Assembly (NCBI GenBank): GCA_965222705.1
Contig: CBDCUO010000027.1
Coordinates: 117,469-181,468, forward strand
DNA: 64,000 nt
Source: JAFMDF01 sp965222705
Lineage (GTDB): Bacteria > Bacteroidota > Bacteroidia > Chitinophagales > Saprospiraceae
Direction: 5' to 3'
The translations under genes and the position numbers were made by a program. The notes below the pieces were generated by a model. That model was not told the DNA's origin, did not search any database, and was given only the letters and a program-made list of their open reading frames with translations. Below, one piece after another: positions 23,560-31,949 of this stretch (its first letter is position 1; each line of letters begins with the position of its first letter).

Positions 23560-26367
23560 ATGACTATAACAAATATAGAAATACCTAAAGCAAAAAATTT
23601 CATCGCAGGCAATTTTCAGGACACCACTTCTGAAACCCTTGATATTATCAGCCCAATTGATGGAAATAAAATAGGAACTGTTCCTATTTCCAATAGAAAA
23701 ACAGTTAACCAAGCAGTAGAAGCAGCGCAAAATGCTTTTCCTAGTTGGTCATCAAGAACTTTAAAAGAAAGAGTACAGGTATTTTTCAAATTTCGTAGCT
23801 TATTAGAACAGCATATTGATGAATTGAGTGATTTGATAACTCTTGAGAATGGAAAAATCTTTAGTGAAGCTAAAGCCGAAGTATTAAAAGGAATTGAGTT
23901 ATGCGAATTTGCCTGCTCTCTTCCTCAAGTTGTCAATGATGAGATTCAAGAGGTAAGCAGGGGGGTAGAATGTCGAACCATGCATTTACCATTAGGAGTT
24001 GTGGCTTCTATTACTCCATTCAATTTTCCACATATGGTCCCTATGTGGACCATAACCAATGCCCTAACTTTAGGTAATTGTATGATAATCAAACCATCTG
24101 AAGTTGTCCCGCTAAGTATGGTGCGTATTGCCGAATTATTAAAAGAAGCAGGTTTACCAGACGGCGTATTTAATATTGTCAACGGAGGAAAAGAAGTGGT
24201 GGAAGCTATCTGCGACCATCCCGACGATGCGCCCATATTAGAGGGCTATGGCTTATCTGAAACGTCTCCACTTGCCAGTTTTAACCGTTTTGACCGTCCA
24301 CGAAAACCTGGTTCTGTAGGTTTGCCCGTTGAGGGAGTGAAAATGGCGATAGTAGATGAAAACGACAAAGCGTTGCCCATTGGTGAAAAAGGAGAAATTG
24401 TCATCAAAGGGCATAATGTCATGAAAGGGTATTACAAACGCCCAGACGCTAATAAAAAAGTATTTAAAAATGGCTGGTTTCATTCTGGAGATGTGGGAGT
24501 CATGGACAAAGATGGTTATTTCTATATTGTTGACCGCACCAAGGATATGATTATTCGGGGAGGTTTTAATGTTTATCCCCGTGAATTGGAGGAGGTCATG
24601 ATGGAACATCCTGCTGTATCCTTAGTGGCGGTTATCGGTGTTCCGCACGACAGTCATGGCGAAGAGGTAAAGGCTTTTGTCGTATTAAAGGAAGGAGCGA
24701 CCGCTTCGGACAGCGAGTTAATCGCTTGGTGTAAACAAAAAATGGCGGCTTATAAATATCCCCGCATCATTGAAATTGTGGATGGTATGCCGATGACTGC
24801 AACAGGCAAAATTTTGAAAAAAGAACTGCGGGTAATGGCTACCAAAGGAGAGAAAAAAATGACTTCGTCTCCCACTAAAAAAACGAATGGAATTAAAAAA
24901 CTGCCTATAGCTTTCGATGATATGACCTTATTAAAAGATTTCCAATTAAATCTCAATGGGCAAACCTATAATAGTGAGTATGAAAGGGTTTTTAACCTAC
25001 AAAAAAAACACGCACTTAAGCTACGGACTTCTTCTCCTGATTACCGCATCAAAAAGTTGATGAAAATATTTCACTATTTACAGGATAAAACGCCTGAACT
25101 ACAGGAAGCCGTCTATATGGATTTCCGAAGACACCCTTTGGAAACCATTGTCGCAGAAGTGGCAGGGGTGCTGGATGAAATTGGCAATTATGCCGAAAAT
25201 CTGGAGCGATGGGTGTTGCCAAAAGAAGTGCCTACGCCAGATACCATGCCTGGTGCAAAAGGCTATATCAAGTACGAACCCAAAGGAGTCGTATTAATTA
25301 TCGCCCCCTGGAATTATCCTTTTCTGTTAGCCATTAAACCACTCATTGCCGCCGTTGCTGCGGGCAATACCGTCATTATCAAGCCTTCTGAAATGACCCC
25401 ACATACCTCCGCATTTATCAAAAAAATGGTAGGTGAATTGTTTAAAGAAAAAGAAGTGGCGGTGTTTGAAGGGGATGCTACCGTAGCTGCCGAATTATTG
25501 AAATTGCCTTTCAATCATATTTTCTTTACAGGTAGTCCTCGCATCGGTAAAATCGTCATGAAATCGGCGGCAGAAAATTTGGCTTCTGTTACCCTTGAAT
25601 TAGGCGGAAAATCACCTGCCATTGTGGACCAATCTGCCAAAATCGAAGACATTGCCAGTAGCATCGTTTGGGGAAAATACTTCAATGCTGGACAAACTTG
25701 TGTTGCACCTGACTATGTGCTGGTGCATGAAAAGAAAGCCACTAAATTGCTGGCGGCTATGCAACAATCCCTTGAAGCGATGTACAATGCCGACGGCAAA
25801 GGGGTTGTCCACTCACCCGATTTAGCTTGTATGGTTAACCACGGGCATTTTCTACGGGTAAAAGCATTATTGGAAGATGCGCTTTCCAAAGGTGCCAAAA
25901 TAGTGACGGGAGGTGAAACGAAGGAGGCGGAAAACTTTATCAGTCCCACTATTATCACCCATATCACGCCCGATATGCAATTGATGCAAGAGGAAATATT
26001 TGGTCCCATTTTGCCTGTAATTGTTTTTCAAAACAAAAAGGAAGCGGTGCGATATATCAATAATGGGGAAAAGCCTTTGGCACTTTACATTTTTTGCAGG
26101 AACGAAAACCGCACCCGTTACTACTTGGATAAAACCTCTTCGGGAGGGGTGGCTATCAATGATACCATTGTTCAAGCTGCTTTTAAAAACCTGCCTTTTG
26201 GTGGGGTCAACAATAGCGGTATTGGCAAAGGCTATGGGCATCATGGTTTCATCGAATTTTCTAATGAACGGGGGGTAGTGGAACAAAAAGGTTTGGGATT
26301 CAGACCCGTATCGCCGCCTTATACCAAAAAAGTGGCGGATGCGCTTGAAATAATGCTCTCCTCGTAA
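23560..26367 (+). CDS. Three-part fusion: MmsA N-half / acyl-CoA ligase C-half / complete ALDH
   Basis: A 935-residue open frame made of three parts. Residues 1-222 match the cofactor-binding half of methylmalonate-semialdehyde dehydrogenase (PLGVVASITPFNFPHMVPMW, then IIKPSEVVPLSM), ending at EAICDHPD. Residues 223-430 are the C-terminal half of an acyl-CoA ligase (ILEGYGLSETSP, FHSGDVGVMDKDGYFYIVDR, MTATGKILKKEL). Residues 434-935 are a complete class 3-type aldehyde dehydrogenase with TLELGGKSPAIV (Glu) and NAGQTCVAP (Cys). The first part lacks its catalytic Cys and the second lacks the ATP P-loop, so neither should work alone. An internal ATG at 24859 behind AAAGGAGAG could start the intact dehydrogenase. 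A short hairpin (26370-26385) follows the stop. Confidence 0.85.
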   Translation: MTITNIEIPKAKNFIAGNFQDTTSETLDIISPIDGNKIGTVPISNRKTVNQAVEAAQNAFPSWSSRTLKERVQVFFKFRSLLEQHIDELSDLITLENGKIFSEAKAEVLKGIELCEFACSLPQVVNDEIQEVSRGVECRTMHLPLGVVASITPFNFPHMVPMWTITNALTLGNCMIIKPSEVVPLSMVRIAELLKEAGLPDGVFNIVNGGKEVVEAICDHPDDAPILEGYGLSETSPLASFNRFDRPRKPGSVGLPVEGVKMAIVDENDKALPIGEKGEIVIKGHNVMKGYYKRPDANKKVFKNGWFHSGDVGVMDKDGYFYIVDRTKDMIIRGGFNVYPRELEEVMMEHPAVSLVAVIGVPHDSHGEEVKAFVVLKEGATASDSELIAWCKQKMAAYKYPRIIEIVDGMPMTATGKILKKELRVMATKGEKKMTSSPTKKTNGIKKLPIAFDDMTLLKDFQLNLNGQTYNSEYERVFNLQKKHALKLRTSSPDYRIKKLMKIFHYLQDKTPELQEAVYMDFRRHPLETIVAEVAGVLDEIGNYAENLERWVLPKEVPTPDTMPGAKGYIKYEPKGVVLIIAPWNYPFLLAIKPLIAAVAAGNTVIIKPSEMTPHTSAFIKKMVGELFKEKEVAVFEGDATVAAELLKLPFNHIFFTGSPRIGKIVMKSAAENLASVTLELGGKSPAIVDQSAKIEDIASSIVWGKYFNAGQTCVAPDYVLVHEKKATKLLAAMQQSLEAMYNADGKGVVHSPDLACMVNHGHFLRVKALLEDALSKGAKIVTGGETKEAENFISPTIITHITPDMQLMQEEIFGPILPVIVFQNKKEAVRYINNGEKPLALYIFCRNENRTRYYLDKTSSGGVAINDTIVQAAFKNLPFGGVNNSGIGKGYGHHGFIEFSNERGVVEQKGLGFRPVSPPYTKKVADALEIMLSS

Positions 26368-26408
26368 CCGTCAAATTTATTTGACAGGTTTAGCATATTG
26401 AAGGTTTT

Positions 26409-27681
26409 ACTCGTGAACAATAAAAATCAAGTATAATAAAAATGTGGATATTTAAATTGTTTTAGGCAAAAAATCAAAAGTTGTTTAAGATGCCTCAGTA
26501 GCAATTTCATATTGTCCACCTTTGGTTTTAGTATTTCAAAACCAAAAACGAATAGCGATTTTTCTTTGTAAGTTTTGCCATTCGAAAAAGTTCTTTGTTT
26601 TACTGTATTGTCGTAATCATTAAGAATTCCTTCCATTATTGCCAAAACATAGGTTAAAGCAAGAATGGAAAACAAGATTTCTTGTTTGTGTGCCCCTTCT
26701 AGGGCTGTTTTTTCTAAATCAAATCCATTTGATTTGAGATGTTTGAAACAACATTCAATTTGCCAACGCTTTCTATAAAGTGTTGCAACGATTGAAAGGT
26801 TATCCAAATTAGTAATCAAGTAAATAAAAGGTTCTTTGGCATTAGTATCATCATTTGGAATGACCACGAAATTTAGAATTAACTCATCTAAAATCACGAT
26901 TTCCATATGATTCAGTCCTTTTTTGTGCATATATTTCTCTAGGACTTTCAATCTAATGGTTCTATCCTTCAAATCGCCTTTATACCAAACCTTGAATCTC
27001 AGGTTGGTTTTTAGGCGAATGACAAAGGTTAGGTCTCTTCTTTGAAGTGCCATTAACCACGTTTGACCTATAAACTCTCTATCCCCTAAAAGAGATAAAG
27101 TTGGTCTAGGTAAACCGCTTGCTTTCCACCATGCTAACAGTTTATCCAACAGTATCAGGCGTTCTTTTTGAGAGGAAGATTTACGTTCTCCCAAATCTTG
27201 CCAGACCAAAGGAATTAGTACGCCTTTGCATACTACACCGAATACTAAAAGATTAACCTATTGTAAATTCAGTTCTATCAACTATTAAATAAGGACTGAT
27301 AAAAGGGTAAACCAAATGGAGAATTAGTACAAATACCGTTTTGTGGACTTTAGCTCCTTTTCCTGTTTGGAAGACTCGCTTAAATCTACCATAAACAGTA
27401 GTTAATTTGGCTTTTTCACCACTTACACATTCATGTTCGACTTTACAATGATTCAAACAACAACTGCGGCAGCGTAGAATACAACATGCCAATACAAGGA
27501 TAGTATATATTTTTCCATCCTTTAAATGCTCAATAATAGCGCTGACTTGCGCTATCTTTGCAAGCAGCGGACTCGTTTTTATTGTTACCATTTTTCAATA
27601 AAGCAATAAAATTGCTTTTCGAGTCCGTTATTTTTTTATAGAACTTTTTATTATATTTTTTTCTTATTGTTCACGAGTTTA
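26409..27681 (-). mobile_element. IS4-type insertion sequence with 12-bp flanking repeats
   Basis: Inverted ends ACTCGTGAACAATAA (26409 onward) and TTATTGTTCACGAGT (to 27678). They are flanked by the direct repeat ATTGAAGGTTTT at 26397-26408 and 27682-27693. Three bases at the right end (TTA) have no counterpart at the left. The 12-bp duplication agrees with IS4-family habits. It separates the fusion gene from the aminotransferase gene. Confidence 0.85.
26427..27591 (-). pseudogene. IS4-family transposase, frameshifted
   Basis: The N-terminal 112 codons (27591-27253) end at LIVDRTEFTIG, where the first catalytic Asp lies. The protein continues in another frame from about 27248 (VNLLVFGVVCKGVLIPLVWQ) to 26427. 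The second part has LLGDREFIGQ (second Asp) and the IS4 signature YRKRWQIECCFKHLK, fitting Y-x2-R-x3-E-x6-K. A small indel just after TIG explains the shift. The ends of the element are intact, so inactivation may be recent. Alternatives are programmed frameshifting or a sequencing error. A TTG at 27207-27209 would open the second part alone. Confidence 0.85.
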
Positions 27682-27771
27682 ATTGAAGGTTTTATAAAAC
27701 GAATAATCAAGCAATTGTTAAGAGTACAATCAGCCAAATAAATTTGGCGATTACAAATACAATCAAGTCCA

Positions 27772-29214
27772 ATGGAAAAAGATAAAAAAGCAATCATCAA
27801 ACAATTTTCAAAATACGTCCAGAAATACAAAGCCAAATTCTGGAAGGATGTGGATATGCCCACCGTGATGGGCAGGCGAGAAGGCATTTATTTTTGGGAT
27901 GAAAACGGCAAACGCTTTATCAATTGCCATTGTAATGGTGGGGTGTTTAACCTTGGGCATCTCAATTCCGAAGTAAAGGAAGCCTTGATAAAAGGAATGG
28001 AAACCTACGACATTGGCAACCACCACCTAGCTTCCCAACCAAGGGCAGAACTGGCGAAAAAATTTGTTAAGTCCTTTGGTTATGGTCCCGACAAGCAGCG
28101 CATGGAAAAAGTCATTTTTGGGGTTTCGGGCGGAGAAGCAATAGATTTGGCGATTAAGATGGCAAGGGGCTATACCCGCAAAACGACCATACTTTCTATG
28201 AAGGGCGGGTATCATGGACATACAGGATTAGCCATTGGCACCGCAAAGGATGCCCTTAAAGAAACCTTCAATTTGACCGTACCTGGCTTCCGCCAAATGG
28301 ATGTCCACGACCTAGACCGCATCGAGGATTTTATTGATGACAACACGGCGGCTGTTCTTTTAGAAACTTCGCTTGCGACCTTTGGCTTTTATGTAATTCC
28401 TTTCCAAACCATGCAACACGTCCGCAAAGTATGCACGGAAAAGAAAGTCGTATTCATCATGGATGAAGTACAAACGGGTATGGGACGAACAGGTAAGGTT
28501 TGGGGCTTTCAAAAATACAACATCATGCCCGACATGATGGTTGCTGGCAAGGGATTGTCGGGAAGCCTTTATCCTATGTCATTGACTGCTTTTAAGAAAA
28601 AATATGAGACCGTTTTTAAATATGCTGCATTTGGGCATGTTTCTACGATGGGTGGTGCGGAGTTGGGTTGCCTTGCTGCTCACAAAACTTTGGAGATAGT
28701 GATGCGAAAAAGCCTCCAAAAAAATGTCAATCGGCTGGCAGCTTATTTCCACCACGAGATTCAAGAGTTAATAAGAAAGAAAAATAGCAAAATCGTTCAT
28801 TTACGACATTTGGGATTGGCGATGGGAATCGTTTTTGAAAACGAAGCAACGGGTCTGGCGATGGTGTGCAAATGTTATGAAAATGGTTTGTACTGTTTCT
28901 TTTCTGGTTATGATATGCGAGCTATTCAGTTCAAACCACCATTAATTACCACCATGGAGCAGGCAAAAGAAATTATGCAAATTTTCAAAAAAAGCCTGTC
29001 GGAATTGGATAAGGATTACATTGTAAGTATTGCGAAAAAATTCGCTTCCCTCTCCTTATTGGGTGGCAATGGACCACAAGGTATTTCTTTCCACAAAACA
29101 TTGAAAAAGATGCAGAAAGACCTGAAAAAACCTTCAACTGTCGCTATGGACGCACCAGAAAAGGAAAGTACCACCGCTAAGAAGTCTGTTCAGTTTTTAA
29201 CTAAAATAAAATAA
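27772..29214 (+). CDS. Class III aminotransferase-fold PLP enzyme
   Basis: A 480-residue PLP enzyme of the class III aminotransferase family. The cofactor contacts are VSGGEAIDLAIKMARGYT and FIMDEVQTGMGRTG (Asp231 to the pyridine nitrogen). The Schiff-base Lys260 is in VAGKGLSGSLYP. It has a longer C-terminal tail than usual. The family holds ornithine, GABA and beta-alanine aminotransferases, and also phospho-lyases acting on phosphoethanolamine or phosphohydroxylysine. The next gene, 14 bases on, encodes an APH-fold kinase. That pairing favours the kinase/phospho-lyase type, or a GABA-like aminotransferase in the P450 pathway. Sequence alone does not decide. Confidence 0.88.
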   Translation: MEKDKKAIIKQFSKYVQKYKAKFWKDVDMPTVMGRREGIYFWDENGKRFINCHCNGGVFNLGHLNSEVKEALIKGMETYDIGNHHLASQPRAELAKKFVKSFGYGPDKQRMEKVIFGVSGGEAIDLAIKMARGYTRKTTILSMKGGYHGHTGLAIGTAKDALKETFNLTVPGFRQMDVHDLDRIEDFIDDNTAAVLLETSLATFGFYVIPFQTMQHVRKVCTEKKVVFIMDEVQTGMGRTGKVWGFQKYNIMPDMMVAGKGLSGSLYPMSLTAFKKKYETVFKYAAFGHVSTMGGAELGCLAAHKTLEIVMRKSLQKNVNRLAAYFHHEIQELIRKKNSKIVHLRHLGLAMGIVFENEATGLAMVCKCYENGLYCFFSGYDMRAIQFKPPLITTMEQAKEIMQIFKKSLSELDKDYIVSIAKKFASLSLLGGNGPQGISFHKTLKKMQKDLKKPSTVAMDAPEKESTTAKKSVQFLTKIK

Positions 29215-29228
29215 AAATCAACTTTAAA

Positions 29229-30266
29229 ATGGAAAATACCACAACTACTGCTACCGATTTTTATCAACTTCCTCCCGAAGAGCAAGGGGAACGAATGAAA
29301 ACCCTTGCCAGAAAAGCCTTACAACATTATAATATAAACCCTGATGCAAAATTAAAGCTATTGGGCTATCGGGAAAATGCCGTTTTTAGCGTCTCTACAA
29401 AAGACCGCAAATATGCACTACGCATTCATCGCTACGGTTATCATAGCGACGATGCCCTGCGCTCCGAATTACAATGGATGGAATCATTGGATGCTTTTGG
29501 GGTGAAAACCCCTCCTGTCATCAGAGGAAAAAATGGCGATACCGTCTATACCGTTTCGGTAGAGGATATTCCTTATCCGCATCAAGTAGATATGCTGGCT
29601 TGGGTAATGGGCAGTCCACCACAACCCGAAAACATCGTTCAGTCCTTCAACACTTTAGGAAAATTAAACGCCAAACTCCATCAGCACGCCGAGACTTGGG
29701 AACGACCCGAAGGCTTTACCCGTCATAGCTGGGATTTGGACGGAATGATGGGGGCTAACCCTCTTTGGGGGCGGTATGCAGATTTGGAACAGTTGACGGA
29801 GGAACAAATACAAGTCCTTCATCAAGCCCGTGACATTGCTCGTAAAAAATTGGCAGCTTATGGTACGACTAAAGACCGATATGGCTTAATCCACGCCGAT
29901 ATGATGCCTGAAAATATTATGGTCACAGCGGAGGAAATCAATGTCATTGATTTTGATGATGGTGGTTTTGGGTGGTTTATGTATGACTTTGCTACTTCTT
30001 TATTCTTCAATCAACCTGAGCCATTTTATAGCGATATCTATAATGCCTGGCTGGAAGGTTATCAAACTGTCAGACCCCTATCGGAAGAAGACATCAGCAT
30101 GGTTCCTACGTTTTTGGTATGTCGTGGCTTGGTTGGATTAGGCTGGCTGCATACCCGAAAGGAAACTGCCTTTGCACAGGAAATAACGGAGGGTGTAATT
30201 GGCTTGGCTATGCATGTGGCGCAGGGGTATGTAGATTCGGAAGGTAAGGAAGTAGGGGCTTTTTAA
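29229..30266 (+). CDS. APH/choline-kinase-fold small-molecule kinase
   Basis: A 345-residue phosphotransferase of the APH/HSK2 family. The catalytic loop is GLIHADMMPENIMV (D224, N229), followed by the metal-binding INVIDFDDGGFGWF (D241/D243) and an N-lobe with YALRIHRYGYH containing the ATP-contacting Arg/His in place of the usual Lys. Family members phosphorylate hydroxyl groups of homoserine, choline, hydroxylysine or aminoglycosides. It lies 14 bases after the class III aminotransferase-fold gene and shares its orientation. In animals an APH-fold hydroxylysine kinase works with a class III phospho-lyase. By analogy the two may convert an amino alcohol through a phosphate ester. An antibiotic-resistance role is unlikely. 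Confidence 0.85.
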   Translation: MENTTTTATDFYQLPPEEQGERMKTLARKALQHYNINPDAKLKLLGYRENAVFSVSTKDRKYALRIHRYGYHSDDALRSELQWMESLDAFGVKTPPVIRGKNGDTVYTVSVEDIPYPHQVDMLAWVMGSPPQPENIVQSFNTLGKLNAKLHQHAETWERPEGFTRHSWDLDGMMGANPLWGRYADLEQLTEEQIQVLHQARDIARKKLAAYGTTKDRYGLIHADMMPENIMVTAEEINVIDFDDGGFGWFMYDFATSLFFNQPEPFYSDIYNAWLEGYQTVRPLSEEDISMVPTFLVCRGLVGLGWLHTRKETAFAQEITEGVIGLAMHVAQGYVDSEGKEVGAF

Positions 30267-30314
30267 GACAAAAAAAATGTAACTGTTCAGCATATTTTAC
30301 TCTTTAATTATTCA

Positions 30315-30570
30315 TGTTCTTTTTTCATTGAAAAAAAAGAACCAAAAATTCTAGTCGCAGCAAATGCTCTACTACAAGCTATCACCCACATCCCAATGCT
30401 GCGACAGGCAGCCGCCACCAAGCAGTGGCGTATTCTTAAACGTTTACAAAATTTCTTTGCTTTGATTTTGCACAACCTGCCAACCTCTAGGTGGGTTGGC
30501 AATGGCAGAATACCTGGGGGCGGGTGCCTGTCTTGTCTTTTTGGTACTTTTTTGACAAGAAAAAAGAACA
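30315..30570. repeat. MITE-like element with 33-bp inverted ends
   Basis: Ends begin TGTTCTTTTTTC and finish GAAAAAAGAACA. The arms match imperfectly over about 33 bases, running on through ACCAAAAA and TTTTTGGT. The 190-base interior is G+C-richer and encodes nothing recognisable. It separates the kinase from the ureohydrolase gene. No transposase is present, so it would depend on a transposase in trans. Confidence 0.7.
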
Positions 30571-30678
30571 TATTAGTTTAGCATGGGTATTCTGCTGAAT
30601 AGTTATAAAAAAATTATAAAAAACGGTAGTGTGTTGAATAAGTCTTTTAACAACACAACCTGTAAAAACAAGCGCAAT

Positions 30679-31764
30679 ATGAGCAAAATGAGTGCGGAAC
30701 GATTAGCGCATTATAGAAAGTTATCTTCTGAAAATATCATCAGTACGGGTAGTGCCGAAATGGATGCCTATATCGCCCGAATAACATCGGAAGGCGTTTC
30801 TTTGGAAGCGGATTTTTTTATGCACCTAAAGCACAACGGCTTTTTTCAGGCACCCCATACGCAAGACTTGGAGGGGGTGGATATTGCTTTTGTAGGCATT
30901 CCAATGGACCAAGCTGCCCCCACTCGTGGCGGTACCCGCCACGGTCCACAAGCCGCTCGAAAGTGGACCCGTATTCACGGTCCAATACACGAGCACTGGC
31001 AGACCATGCCTTATGATTTGTGTAGTATTATTGATTATGGCAATATTCATTTTACCAGTACAGGAGGCGAAGGACGATGCGAGGATATTTATAAGGTCTA
31101 TAAAGAATTTTATAAGAAAGGAATTGTCCCTTTGACCTGTGGCGGTGAACATACCCTCACTCGCCCAATAACCATTGCGTTGGGGGAAAACGAGCCAATG
31201 GGATTGGTGCATATTGATGCGCATGCCGACACGGGCGGAACTCCTGCGGGTATGGATAGTTATAATGACAATTCTGTATTTCGGCAAGCCGTTTTGGCAG
31301 GGGCAATTGACCCAGAACGCACCATTCAAATAGGCATTCGAGGCAGGGCTTGGTGTGTTTGGGACTTTTCCCATAAATCGGGTATGCGGGTCGTATCTGC
31401 CGACGAATTTCACGAAAAAGGAACGCAAGCAATTGTTGAGGAAATGCAAAAAATCATTGGGGATGGTCCCGTCTATCTCTCCATTGATACCGATAGCATG
31501 GATTGTGTCCACCTACCTGGTACTACCCTGCCAGAACCTTTTGGCTTGACCCCCCGACAAGTTCGGGACGTAGTACGGGGTATGCGGGGCATGGATATTC
31601 GGGGAGCGGACATTGTAGAACTCAATCCGCTGTTTGACCCTGTGGAAGTTTCGGCTAATATTGTTGCTGGACTGTTGTTTGAAATGCTTTGCCTTTTGTC
31701 AGAAGCGCAAGTGAAAAGGACGGGAAGGAAGCGGAAAACGCATTGGGAAAGCTCCATTAATTAA
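30679..31764 (+). CDS. Divergent ureohydrolase (agmatinase/guanidinase-like)
   Basis: A 361-residue ureohydrolase counted from the ATG at 30679 (MSKMSAERLAHYRK). The upstream start at 30583 adds a non-family leader. The metal motifs are CGGEHTL (H158, with Glu replacing the usual Asp of GGDHS), HIDAHAD (D180, H182, D184) and SIDTDSMDCVHLPGT (D270, D272). A roughly 60-residue N-terminal extension precedes GVDIAFVGIPMD. The Glu substitution, the extension and the DCVHLPGTTLPEP loop set it apart from the first ureohydrolase (221-1168). Substrates could be guanidinobutyrate, guanidinopropionate, agmatine or guanidine itself. Its place at the end of the island suggests removal of a guanidino group from a pathway compound. 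Confidence 0.85.
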   Translation: MSKMSAERLAHYRKLSSENIISTGSAEMDAYIARITSEGVSLEADFFMHLKHNGFFQAPHTQDLEGVDIAFVGIPMDQAAPTRGGTRHGPQAARKWTRIHGPIHEHWQTMPYDLCSIIDYGNIHFTSTGGEGRCEDIYKVYKEFYKKGIVPLTCGGEHTLTRPITIALGENEPMGLVHIDAHADTGGTPAGMDSYNDNSVFRQAVLAGAIDPERTIQIGIRGRAWCVWDFSHKSGMRVVSADEFHEKGTQAIVEEMQKIIGDGPVYLSIDTDSMDCVHLPGTTLPEPFGLTPRQVRDVVRGMRGMDIRGADIVELNPLFDPVEVSANIVAGLLFEMLCLLSEAQVKRTGRKRKTHWESSIN

Positions 31765-31884
31765 TCCTGCAATAAAAAATACCAGTCAGTAAATTAATTA
31801 ATTCCATAGCTACTACAACATCAAAATTGCACCCTTGTAAGAAGTGTAAATTAAGAACGAACATCAAAACTAGCACAACAGATA

Positions 31885-31912
31885 AGCGTTTTGCCCAATT
31901 GGACAAAACGCT
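31885..31912. repeat. 28-bp near-perfect palindrome between convergent genes
   Basis: Arms AGCGTTTTG and CAAAACGCT enclose CCCAATTGGA, so only one base pair is mismatched. It lies between the convergent ureohydrolase and TonB-receptor genes. A bidirectional terminator is plausible, although there is no long T run. Confidence 0.5.
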
Positions 31913-31949
31913 ACCTATAAATAAAACTCTCACGTGATGAAACGTTCTT

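Noticed and set aside
30826..31512. 228-codon minus-strand frame opposite the second ureohydrolase.
   Set aside because: Shadow frame; all metal-binding motifs are on the plus strand.
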